Shown here piece by piece: positions 7,113 to 14,005 of a stretch of DNA of 18,920 nucleotides. The DNA is from Pseudomonadota bacterium (GTDB lineage: Bacteria > Desulfobacterota > Desulfobacteria > Desulfobacterales > Desulfobacteraceae). The stretch spans positions 1 to 18,920 of the forward strand of contig JAHIVS010000254.1 in the NCBI GenBank assembly GCA_018816605.1. The letters run 5' to 3'. Both the position numbers and the translations under genes were made by a program. The notes beneath the pieces are model-generated. The model was not told where the DNA came from, ran no database searches, and saw only the letters and a program-made list of their open reading frames with translations. Numbering within the stretch: the stretch's first letter is position 1; every line of letters starts with the position of its first letter.

Positions 7113-8606
7113 ATGACCACTGAATTAAATATTGCAAAACTGGAAGAAGAGGGCGGGTCTGAAAAAAGCCAGGCATTTGTTCTCAAATGGCTTTTAATCT
7201 CCATTGCCGCGGGTCTGCTGATCTGGATGATTCCCACACCGGAAGGACTGGGTGCCCGGGGACATGCATTTTTGGCCCTGCTGACCGGTATCGTTCTGCT
7301 GTGGACCTCCGAAGCCATCCCCATCGGGGTGACCTCCATCCTGGCCGGCTGCGGAATGATTCTTTTTAAGATCCAGTCCTCCAAGGCCACCTGGGAAGCC
7401 TATGCCGACAGGACCGTTGTCTTTGTTTTCTTCATCATCATGCTCGGGGTGATGCTCGGCCAGACCAGCATCCCCAACCGGCTGATGGGGTATATCCTGA
7501 AAATCGGCGGCCGGAATGTCAAACGGCTCAGTTTCACCCTTTGCATGGGGGCGACCTTTCTGGCGGCCTGGACCCACGACGCCACCATCACCATTATCCT
7601 GTTGTTTGCCATCATGCCCATGTTTTTGAAAATGGGCCTCACGCCCGACAAGTCCAACAGCTTTACCAAGCATTTCATGCTCGTGATACCCCTGGGCTCA
7701 GCCTGCGGCGGCGGGGCAACCTTTCTTGGCAGCGGCCGGTCCCCTGCTTCGGCAGAACTGCTCTTTAAGATCACCGGCTACAACATCGGTTTTATGGAAT
7801 ACATGCTCTATCAATTTGTGCCGTCCATGGTTTTGGGGCTGGCAACCTGGCTTGCGGTCTGGATCATGTTTCCGCCCAAGATCAAGGAACTGCCTGCGGA
7901 ACTGGCTGTTGGCAAAATGGCGCCCATGGAAAAAAATGAGAAGCTGCTCTCATGGATTCTCGCGGTGACCTTTGTGTTCTGGTTTTTGACCGATATTACC
8001 AAAATCCATGTATCGGCCATCGGCGGTCTGTTTGTGGTCGTGTGCATGATCTTCAAGGTTGTGGACTGGAAAAAATGCCTGGACGAGTACCCCTGGAATC
8101 CCATCATGGTATTTGGCGCGGGATTTTCCCTGGGCGTGGCCATGCTGGACACCGGTGCCGGAAAATGGCTGGCGTCACAGATATTCCCGATTTTCACCAA
8201 TTCGCCCTGGCCTGTGGTGGCAGCGGGTGCATCTGCCCTGAGTGCCGTGATTACAAGCTTCATGGCCAATGCAGCGGCAACCGCCCTGCTGGTTCCCGTG
8301 GTGGTGCCCATGGCCGATATGGCCGGGACCCCCGTGGCGCCCATTGCCATGGCCGTGCCCCTGGCCACAACCTTTGTACTGCTGGTCATCGGGTGTCCTC
8401 CCACCCTTATTGCCTATGGATTCGGCTATTTCACCCAGTGGGAGGCCTTCAAGGTCTTTTTGTTCCGGGCAGTTCTGGGCATTATCGTTCTTGCCCTGTG
8501 TATGGCCCTGTGGTATCCCCTGGTCGGTATGCCCGGAAACATCGATAACATGAAGACGGCGGCAAAACTGACAACCACCGGATATGAACGGATCATAACC
8601 AAGTAA
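7113..8606 (+). CDS. SLC13/DASS-family anion transporter
   Basis: This 497-residue polytopic inner-membrane protein belongs to the divalent anion:Na+ symporter (SLC13/DASS, ArsB/NhaD-like) superfamily. The ATG at 7113 has GGAGG ten bases upstream; an earlier in-frame start would overlap the preceding gene. More than ten hydrophobic segments alternate with loops, and the two-fold repeat characteristic of the family is visible. Each half should carry a Ser-Asn-Thr substrate/sodium motif. Here the first site reads T154-H-D-A-T (in AAWTHDATITI) and the second A385-N-A-A-A-T (in FMANAAATALLVP). Normal members move dicarboxylates, citrate or sulfate with sodium. The altered motifs make the substrate and coupling ion uncertain; in a sulfate reducer, sulfate or a C4-dicarboxylate are the first candidates. 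It is probably co-transcribed with the receiver-CBS gene. Confidence 0.92.
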   Translation: MTTELNIAKLEEEGGSEKSQAFVLKWLLISIAAGLLIWMIPTPEGLGARGHAFLALLTGIVLLWTSEAIPIGVTSILAGCGMILFKIQSSKATWEAYADRTVVFVFFIIMLGVMLGQTSIPNRLMGYILKIGGRNVKRLSFTLCMGATFLAAWTHDATITIILLFAIMPMFLKMGLTPDKSNSFTKHFMLVIPLGSACGGGATFLGSGRSPASAELLFKITGYNIGFMEYMLYQFVPSMVLGLATWLAVWIMFPPKIKELPAELAVGKMAPMEKNEKLLSWILAVTFVFWFLTDITKIHVSAIGGLFVVVCMIFKVVDWKKCLDEYPWNPIMVFGAGFSLGVAMLDTGAGKWLASQIFPIFTNSPWPVVAAGASALSAVITSFMANAAATALLVPVVVPMADMAGTPVAPIAMAVPLATTFVLLVIGCPPTLIAYGFGYFTQWEAFKVFLFRAVLGIIVLALCMALWYPLVGMPGNIDNMKTAAKLTTTGYERIITK

Positions 8607-8628
8607 CCGGACAGTATCCCTGCAAACC

Positions 8629-8658
8629 GGGGGGAGGCGTTTCCTTTCGCCTCCCCCC
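8629..8658 (+). terminator. Strong hairpin after SLC13 gene
   Basis: A perfect 11-bp stem, GGGGGGAGGCG at 8629-8639 with CGCCTCCCCCC at 8648-8658, closes an 8-base pyrimidine loop. It starts 22 bases after the transporter stop codon. The 3' flank is C-rich and has no T tract, so it may act as a 3'-end-stabilising structure or a weak terminator rather than a classical intrinsic one. Confidence 0.6.
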
Positions 8659-9338
8659 CTCCCATCCCCAAACGGTACTCCCCCCATGGAAAAAGGCAGA
8701 ATTGCAAAAACCCACCACCCGGATAGGGGGCACATGATTTCATCTGGGGTCAGATATCGAGAACACAAAACCGGAAACACGGTATCAAGGCAGATCCATA
8801 GTTTTCCATTTGATGTCAGAAGTATAACCCATTTCTTCTGGTCTAAGAATACCCGGAAAGGCAGGATCAAATATTAGAAACATATGGGGTTCCTTGTCCG
8901 GAAATCAAAATTTAGAAATCTGCGACCGGTTTGATGGGAATGATGGCATGGCCTGTCCCGCTTGCCGAAAGGGCACCCTGGTAACGCGGCTTGTGATTGA
9001 CGGGTATGGGAATATTGTGATGGATGCCTTATCAGATCCGGTCATCGAGCAGGAACCTAAGGCAGTTGATTCTTCATAAAAGGGTTTACTTTGAATAAAT
9101 TTGCATATAACTGGTTTAGAATAAAATAATCAGGGCCAGGTGCCTTCAAATGAAGAATTTATCACAATTGCTGTGAACAAGTTCAGGCCAAAAGGCAATA
9201 AAGTGAAGGGCAAACAAGGATACCAAGTCCGTATTTTCCACTTAACTTAACGTTTTAATGCAGCAATAAGTTCGAATGGTCGTTTGGCGGCATTTTTTTG
9301 GGGCACAAAAAAGAAACAAAGCAATCCGGACCTTATAA
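8659..9338. other. Long gene-poor interval
   Basis: These 680 bases between the SLC13 hairpin and the HD-GYP gene hold little that I can support. A 63-codon ORF at 8686-8877 has no family resemblance or ribosome binding site. A small Cys-motif ORF is listed separately. The last 250 bases are A+T-rich; weak -35/-10-like pairs such as TTGCAT (9101) and TAAAAT (9122) at 15-base spacing could be a promoter for the HD-GYP gene, but the match is poor. Confidence 0.5.
8894..9079 (+). CDS. Doubtful 61-residue ORF with CPAC motif
   Basis: This short ORF would start at a TTG; no ATG is available before residue 19 and the ribosome binding site is poor. It contains one CPACRKGTL motif, the form seen in half of a zinc ribbon, followed by strand-like TRLVIDGYGNIVMDAL. 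A second cysteine pair is missing, so it would not bind zinc as a monomer. It could be a small genuine protein, a remnant of a longer zinc-ribbon protein, or chance. Its base composition resembles neighbouring coding DNA, which is the main reason to list it. Confidence 0.3.
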   Translation: MSGNQNLEICDRFDGNDGMACPACRKGTLVTRLVIDGYGNIVMDALSDPVIEQEPKAVDSS

Positions 9339-10112
9339 ATGAATGAACAAAACCGATTAATCCAGATTATCAAAGAGATCGCAGAGGGCAATTATTCCAA
9401 TGATATCATGCCCTTTACCCGGCCTGAATGCCCGGAACATATCAGAGAAATTGCCGAAGCCATTGGTATGATGATGGTTAAGCTGGAGGCCAGGGAGCTT
9501 CGGCTTGAGCAGCTAAATGAGGCACTAAGGGAAAATACCCTGAAAACGATCGCCTCCGCCACAAAGGCCATGGCTGCAAGGGATACATATACCAGGGGAC
9601 ACGGAAACCGGGTGGCAGCCTATGCTGTCCGGCTGGGCCGCAGGATGGGCCTTGACAACACCGCTCTTAAAGAGGTGGAAACAGCGGGTTTACTCCATGA
9701 TATTGGAAAAATCGGGTTTACAGACAAGGTGTTCAACAACCAGGACATTACCCCTGATTCTGAAATCCTGGCTGAAATCCGCCAGCACCCGGAAACCGGG
9801 GTTGAGATTTTAAAAGACCTTGATTTCCTGGGACCTGTGCTGGAATACATCCACTCCCACCACGAACATCTGAACGGCCAGGGCTATCCCAGGGGGCTGT
9901 CAGAAGAAGAGATCCCTTTGGGGGCCCGGATCATCAGTGTTGCAGACTGCTTTGACGCCATCACCACAGACCGGGCATACCAAAAAGGCAAATCCAGGGA
10001 TGAAGGATTTCAGATACTCAAAATTCTTGGCACGGCACAACTGGATGCAGACCTTGTGGAGGCCTTTATTAACGATGTCAGAGAAAACGGTATGGAAGAA
10101 TCGGCTCTCTGA
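9339..10112 (+). CDS. HD-GYP domain protein, probable cyclic-di-GMP phosphodiesterase
   Basis: This 257-residue protein has no transmembrane segment and is probably cytoplasmic. Residues about 70-250 form an HD-GYP domain with every hallmark: H88 in RGHGNR, the HD pair H120/D121 in LLHDIGKIG, H150, the HH pair in HSHHEHLNG near 174-175, GQGYP at 181-184, and D203 in SVADCFDAITTDRAY. HD-GYP proteins hydrolyse cyclic di-GMP (some act on other cyclic dinucleotides) with a di- or tri-iron centre. The N-terminal 65 residues (EIAEGNYSNDIMPFTRPE, then REIAEAIGMMMVKLEARE) look like a helical linker of the kind preceding signalling outputs in these bacteria, not a complete sensor domain. The ATG start has no strong ribosome binding site. 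No obvious partner lies next to it. Confidence 0.9.
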   Translation: MNEQNRLIQIIKEIAEGNYSNDIMPFTRPECPEHIREIAEAIGMMMVKLEARELRLEQLNEALRENTLKTIASATKAMAARDTYTRGHGNRVAAYAVRLGRRMGLDNTALKEVETAGLLHDIGKIGFTDKVFNNQDITPDSEILAEIRQHPETGVEILKDLDFLGPVLEYIHSHHEHLNGQGYPRGLSEEEIPLGARIISVADCFDAITTDRAYQKGKSRDEGFQILKILGTAQLDADLVEAFINDVRENGMEESAL

Positions 10113-10215
10113 TCTTATTCTCTCCCAAGACGGGTAATGGCTTCTTAAGTTGACCCCATTTCTTATTTCGGCCATCATATACCGCATGAAATCCCCTGAG
10201 CAGAGAAGCGGAAAA

Positions 10216-10502
10216 ATGACCAGAATTGAAGATCAAAATGAAAACACATCCCAAGATTTTCTGGAAGCTGAATTAAAAGAGACCCGGGTCAGGCTTGAAG
10301 ACAGTCAGGTCCGATTCTCTTTTTAACCGAACAGACCCTGCTGCCCATTGTAACCTTCCAGGAAGACAAGGAGGTCTATGCAAACCAGGCCTTTCCAGGC
10401 CGGATGGGTGGATCACTACTTATCGAGCGTCCGGTTCAAGGGGAAACCAGCCAATATGGCCTGTATGAAGACTCGGCCCTTTTTAATCGTTTCTCCAAAT
10501 GA
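10216..10502 (+). pseudogene. Frameshifted and truncated PAS-domain fragment
   Basis: An ORF from the ATG at 10216 (an in-frame ATG at 10186 is possible) encodes a coiled-coil-like start ending RLEDSQVRFSF and stops at 10326. The adjacent frame continues seamlessly with LTEQTLLPIVTFQEDKEVY and then ANQAF, which is a typical opening of a PAS sensor domain. Adding one T in the T run at 10320-10324 would join the two frames, so a one-base deletion is the simplest explanation. Homology to PAS ends soon after ANQAF at about 10405 and the frame stops at 10502. The rest of the sensor protein is absent. The fragment abuts a MazF remnant. It is a decayed sensor kinase or regulator gene. Confidence 0.65.
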
Positions 10503-10701
10503 AATGAATCTAAATATAGGCACCGGAATTGTTGTTCCGATGACAACCAAAGGACGAAACTACCCAACAAGGGTCCTGTCTTCTTTTCAAGACAAGAAAG
10601 GCCAAGTCGTCCTTGATCAAATCCGAACAATTGATAAACTCGGCTTGGCTCGGTGCCCTATGAACTGCCAACAATTCCAACAATTTAAATGCGGACGTTA
10701 A
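10438..10701 (+). pseudogene. MazF/PemK-type toxin remnant, N-terminus missing
   Basis: In the frame running to the stop at 10701, residues KTRPFLIVSPNEMN, IGTGIVVPMTTKGRNYPTRV and KGQVVLDQIRTIDK match the central and C-terminal core of MazF/PemK endoribonucleases. Intact MazF proteins (about 110 residues) begin with a strand and a loop of roughly 25 residues before this point, with a motif such as VxLVxLDPTxGxE. Here that part is replaced by unrelated sequence running back into the PAS fragment. The last 20 codons after TIDK also look unlike the family. No MazE-type antitoxin gene is seen. It is probably inactive. A 107-residue ORF starting at the ATG at 10378 would span this region, but its first 25 codons read the PAS fragment in another frame. 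Confidence 0.7.
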
Positions 10702-10852
10702 AAAAACCGCAGAGTTTAATTGTTCACAGCGACTAGGTCGATCAGCACCGAGTTGTGCTTTTTAGCGGTGGAAACAGAAATGGAGAATCGTTGTCTGGAA
10801 TTAAAAAAATCAGATTCGCTGCAACAGATATAATTTATCAAAGGAAACTAAA

Positions 10853-11191
10853 ATGAGTATGCACATGCAATTGACGGTTAAAGTAAACCCTTACTATGAA
10901 AAAAGTCTGGAAGGAACTTATTCTAAGCTGGGACGCTGTTTAAGACATATAGATGAAGATTTAGCGAGCCGAAATCCCTCCCTTTATGAATTGGCAGGAC
11001 AAGTGGACCTGCTTCTTTACCGCTTCGATGGGACTCAACTCAGAGATGTGTTACTTCCATACAAAGACAAGCTTAGGGATATACACAATGCGATTCAAGA
11101 GAATATAGCTGTCTGGAACCTGGCTCAGGCTGACAAGCTTTTATACAGCCTTGAGGATATATTTGATGCAATAGAATCAAACTTGGCTTAA
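10853..11191 (+). CDS. Orphan small helical protein
   Basis: I do not recognise this 112-residue protein. The ATG has an AAAGGA ribosome binding site about nine bases upstream, better than most in this region. The sequence is almost entirely amphipathic helix, for example ELAGQVDLLLYRFDG, QLRDVLLPYKDKL and DKLLYSLEDIFDAIE, with no cysteine motif, signal peptide or membrane segment. Small four-helix adaptor proteins look like this, but no function can be named. The gene is visibly richer in A+T and in codons such as TTA and ATA than its neighbours. It stands between a toxin remnant and the 3' end of a tRNA gene. Horizontal acquisition is a reasonable inference. Confidence 0.6.
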   Translation: MSMHMQLTVKVNPYYEKSLEGTYSKLGRCLRHIDEDLASRNPSLYELAGQVDLLLYRFDGTQLRDVLLPYKDKLRDIHNAIQENIAVWNLAQADKLLYSLEDIFDAIESNLA

Positions 11192-11275
11192 TCGCTAGGG
11201 ACAACAAGACGGAAATAATAGCCAGAGGGTCTTAGGAGAAGATGGCAGATTGATGCATCGTGTTGGATCCTTTGC

Positions 11276-11305
11276 TTTTTGTGTACCTATTTTTGTACCA
11301 AAAAG
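11276..11305. repeat. TTTTTGTGTACC/TTTTTGTACC direct repeats beside tRNA-Thr
   Basis: TTTTTGTGTACC at 11276-11287 is followed by TTTTTGTACC at 11290-11299. The second copy extends into the near-palindrome TTTTTGTACCAAAAA. The cluster lies 36 bases from the 3' end of the tRNA gene. Short GTACC-containing repeats next to a tRNA 3' end are reminiscent of tyrosine-integrase arm sites, but no integrase gene or duplicated tRNA end is visible in the window. Confidence 0.3.
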
Positions 11306-11340
11306 GATATCAAATGCTACAATTCCGATAGCGAAAGGGC

Positions 11341-11416
11341 TGGAGCCGACGAGCGGAGTCGAACCGCTGGCTTGCTGATTACGAATCAGCTACTCTACCA
11401 ACTGAGTTACGTCGGC
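11341..11416 (-). tRNA. tRNA-Thr (anticodon CGT)
   Basis: The reverse strand folds into a full 76-base cloverleaf with encoded CCA. The acceptor stem is GCCGACG with CGTCGGC, the D arm ACTC-AGTTGGTA-GAGT, the anticodon stem GCTGA with TCAGC around loop TTCGTAA, and the T arm AGCGG-TTCGACT-CCGCT. The anticodon is CGT, which decodes ACG (threonine). The sequence closely resembles the E. coli tRNA-Thr with the same anticodon. The discriminator base is U. A strong promoter lies 16 bases upstream. The side beyond its 3' end holds decayed and orphan genes. Confidence 0.95.
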
Positions 11417-11432
11417 CGATTCCAGAAGACCT

Positions 11433-11461
11433 TATATAACAGAGGCGTTGAACAATTTCAA
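11433..11461 (-). promoter_or_regulatory. Sigma-70-type promoter of tRNA-Thr
   Basis: On the minus strand, TTGAAA (11461-11456) and TATATA (11438-11433) are separated by exactly 17 bases. The -10 element ends 16 bases before the tRNA 5' end, which leaves a leader of about nine bases. Both hexamers are close to consensus, as expected for a tRNA gene. Confidence 0.75.
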
Positions 11462-11723
11462 GGTAAAACCGGTTTCTTTCCAACGTTGCGTAGTTTTAAT
11501 CGGAAAGGATCGTTCCTGATCATTCCCGAAATGATATGACCCTGAAGCAGATGGTTTTGTCTTTCCCGCTTTTAGAAAAAACTTGTTTCTTGATTCAGGA
11601 GCTTACAAAAGATATGGTTTTATGATAAATATGGGGAGTGCAGATCACAGATGGCCTTTGAATCTTTATTCGTATTTGATGTGAGGCATCTGGGAGAATA
11701 CGTGAAATCAAAAGGGGTGTACA
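11462..11723. other. Gap between tRNA-Thr promoter and CoA-transferase gene
   Basis: These 262 bases contain no gene I can support; a 72-codon ORF beginning at 11651 runs into the CoA-transferase in another frame and is rejected. The stretch is A+T-rich around 11575-11630 and should hold the promoter of the CoA-transferase. The best pair, TTACAA then 17 bases then TAAATA near 11604-11632, is weak. Confidence 0.4.
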
Positions 11724-13211
11724 ATGAAAATAGACGGATATCCAATCATTTCAAAACAAGAGGTAATCTCCCTGATCAAGGACGGCGATACCGTGGCTTT
11801 CAGCGGTTTTGGTGCGGCAGGGGCTGCCAAGGCCGTGCCGGCCATGCTGGCCCAACATGCACGGCATGAGCATCGTCAGGGCCGCAGCTTTCGGATCAGG
11901 GTTCTTAGCGGGGCTTCCAGCGGGGACTATATTGACAATGACCTGGCCGAGGCCGATGCCATTTCATGGCGGGCTCCCTACCAGGGGGGGAAGATGCTCA
12001 GGGATCAGATCAATCGCCAGGAAGTGGAGTATGTGGATATGCACCTATCCCATGTGCCCCAGACCGTTAGCGCCGGATTTTTCGGCCGTGTGAACGTGGC
12101 GGTGGTGGAAGCCACCCAGATCACCCCGGACGGCAGGGTCTATCTTTCGGCCTCCATCGGGGCCTCTCCCACCTGGCTTTCCTGTGCGGACAAGGTGATC
12201 ATAGAGCTGAACCATTGCCATTCCCCCCGCTTAAGCGAGCTGGCCGATATTGTCATTATGCCGCCTCCGCCAAGGCGTGATCCCATTAATGTGCATACCC
12301 CTTTGGCAAAAATCGGGTGGCCCTTTGCCCATGTGGATCCCAAAAAGGTGGCGGGCATCGTGGAAAACAACGAACCGGACCAGGTGGAGGCCTTCAGCCG
12401 GGAAGATGAAACCAGCAAAAAAATTGCAGACCATGTGATTGAATTTTTGCTCAAGGAAAAGGCCGCCGGCCGGATTCCATCCAATTTTTTCCCCCTGCAG
12501 GCAGGGGTGGGCAATACCGCCAATGCGGTTTTGGCCGGTTTGGGGCGCCACCCGGACATCCCGCCATTTTACATGTATTCAGAGGTGTTCCAGGATTCCA
12601 TGATGGACCTGATTGATGCAGGAAAGCTTCTGGGGGCCTCTGCCACCTCCCTGACCATTGTGCCGGAAAAACTCAAGCAGATCGGGGAGAACATGGATTT
12701 TTACAGCCGGAAAATTGTGCTGCGGCCCCAGGAAATATCCAACCACCCGGGCATTATCCGCCGTCTGGGGGTGGTGGCCATGAACACGGCCCTTGAAATG
12801 GATATTTACGGCAATGTGAATTCCTCCCATGTGATGGGTACCCATGTGATGAACGGGGTGGGGGGCAGCGGCGAGTTTGCCCGGAACAGCCATTTGTCCA
12901 TTTTTATGACCCCCTCCATTGCCAAGGCTGGGAAAATTTCCTCGGTTGTCCCCATGGTCCCCCATGTGGACAACAATGAACATTCGGTCCAGGTGGTGGT
13001 AACAGAACAGGGACTGGCCGATCTGAGGGGGCTTGGCCCCCTGGAACGGGCAAAAAAAATCATCCATACCTGTGCCCACCCCTCATACCGGCCCTATTTA
13101 CAAGCGTACATCGCCAAGGGGACCTGCGGGCATATCTGCCATGACTTGACCCAATGTTTTGAACTCCACCGCAATTTTAAGGAATTTGGGGACATGCTTC
13201 CCAACAGGTAA
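11724..13211 (+). CDS. Acetyl-CoA hydrolase/transferase family protein, probable succinyl-CoA:acetate CoA-transferase
   Basis: This 495-residue cytoplasmic protein has the length and motifs of class I CoA-transferases of the Ach1/Cat1/AarC type. The N-terminal domain has VAFSGFGAAGAAKAVP. The C-terminal domain has the CoA-binding GVGNTANAVL, the catalytic glutamate E287 in YSEVFQDSMMDLID, the glycine-rich GVGGSGEFARNS, and VTEQGLADLRGLGP near the end. Members swap CoA between succinyl-CoA or another acyl-CoA and acetate through a glutamyl-CoA thioester. In acetate-oxidising sulfate reducers this step activates acetate while replacing succinyl-CoA synthetase in the citric acid cycle; this role is inferred. 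The ATG start has GGGGTG upstream. It stands alone, with 101 bases before the next operon. Other acyl specificity (for example propionate or butyrate) cannot be excluded. Confidence 0.9.
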   Translation: MKIDGYPIISKQEVISLIKDGDTVAFSGFGAAGAAKAVPAMLAQHARHEHRQGRSFRIRVLSGASSGDYIDNDLAEADAISWRAPYQGGKMLRDQINRQEVEYVDMHLSHVPQTVSAGFFGRVNVAVVEATQITPDGRVYLSASIGASPTWLSCADKVIIELNHCHSPRLSELADIVIMPPPPRRDPINVHTPLAKIGWPFAHVDPKKVAGIVENNEPDQVEAFSREDETSKKIADHVIEFLLKEKAAGRIPSNFFPLQAGVGNTANAVLAGLGRHPDIPPFYMYSEVFQDSMMDLIDAGKLLGASATSLTIVPEKLKQIGENMDFYSRKIVLRPQEISNHPGIIRRLGVVAMNTALEMDIYGNVNSSHVMGTHVMNGVGGSGEFARNSHLSIFMTPSIAKAGKISSVVPMVPHVDNNEHSVQVVVTEQGLADLRGLGPLERAKKIIHTCAHPSYRPYLQAYIAKGTCGHICHDLTQCFELHRNFKEFGDMLPNR

Positions 13212-13312
13212 CCGAAACCAATAAGCGGATCCATAACAGGATTGATTTTTGGGATATAACCCTGTAAGGGTAAGGGGAAAATTGCCGGTATCTCTTCATT
13301 GGAGTAGCTTTC

Positions 13313-14005
13313 ATGCGTCTTGAGTGTAATGGTCTGAAATATACATATCCGGAATCCGAGGTTGCGGTCATTGACAATCTGTGTTTTTCCATGGCAGGGC
13401 CCGGATTCAACGCCGTCTTCGGGCCGTCCGGAGTGGGGAAAACCTCCCTGGCAAAGCTTTTGGTCAGTCAGAAAGACCGGCCGGACAGCCGGATACTAGC
13501 ACCCGGTATGGAGACCATCCTGTATTCCTACAACCAGGAACGGCTGCCGGGCTGGTCCAGCACCGGGAGTCATCTGGACAGGGTGTGTCCTGCCGGCAAG
13601 AAGAAGCTGAAACAAGACCTCATTGAAATCTTCAGGCTGGCTCCGGTTCTGGAGGCCCGTTTTGCACAGCTGTCCATGGGCCAGCAGAACCGCATGAACC
13701 TCATCCGCTACCTGCTCCAGGAATTTGACCTGCTGATCATGGACGAGAGCCTGGCAAATGTGGATGAGGCTTTGCGGGAAACCATTATTCTGGCGGTTAA
13801 AGCATTTTTTCCGGGAAAAATGTTTCTCTATATCTCCCACAATCTCATGGAAGTGGCCAAGTTCTGTAAGGAGATCCTTGTGTTGAGCGAGCCTGTCAAA
13901 CAAAAGGGAAGTTTCATGGTGAAAGGCAGGGATTATTGCCAGGGGTATACCCTGGACAAAAAGTCCTTTGATGCCACCATGCTGGAGATCATGGATGCTT
14001 TTTAG
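13313..14005 (+). CDS. ABC transporter ATP-binding protein, NitT/TauT/ThiY-type system
   Basis: This 230-residue cytoplasmic ATPase starts at an ATG with GGAG about nine bases upstream. Walker A is GPSGVGKTS at 37-45, Walker B is DLLIMDE at 139-145, and the switch histidine is H176 in YISHN. Several elements differ from textbook forms. The signature reads LSMGQ (120-124) in place of LSGGQ, the Q-loop region is SYNQERLPGW, and the D-loop is ANVDE. These differences occur in the short ATPases paired with NMT1/ThiY-like binding proteins. The gene overlaps the permease by 11 bases. Together with the next two genes it forms a complete importer. The substrate cannot be read from the ATPase. Confidence 0.88.
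   Translation: MRLECNGLKYTYPESEVAVIDNLCFSMAGPGFNAVFGPSGVGKTSLAKLLVSQKDRPDSRILAPGMETILYSYNQERLPGWSSTGSHLDRVCPAGKKKLKQDLIEIFRLAPVLEARFAQLSMGQQNRMNLIRYLLQEFDLLIMDESLANVDEALRETIILAVKAFFPGKMFLYISHNLMEVAKFCKEILVLSEPVKQKGSFMVKGRDYCQGYTLDKKSFDATMLEIMDAF

Noticed and set aside
8742..8756. GGGGTCAG-type motif here and TGACCCCATTTC near 10150 as possible insertion-element ends
   Set aside because: The motifs are short, differ in flanks, and there is no transposase, target duplication or extended inverted repeat between them.
8686..8877. 63-codon ORF after the SLC13 hairpin
   Set aside because: No ribosome binding site, no recognisable family and low-complexity basic composition.
11279..11539. 86-codon plus-strand ORF across the tRNA
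   Set aside because: It reads through the complement of a complete tRNA-Thr gene and its promoter.
11651..11869. 72-codon ORF upstream of and overlapping the CoA-transferase
   Set aside because: It overlaps the conserved N-terminus of the CoA-transferase in another frame and resembles nothing.
13212..13312. TPP or other riboswitch before the NMT1/THI5-type operon
   Set aside because: The gap is only 101 bases and no CTGAGA or similar conserved core is present; only a small ACCCT/AGGGT hairpin is seen.
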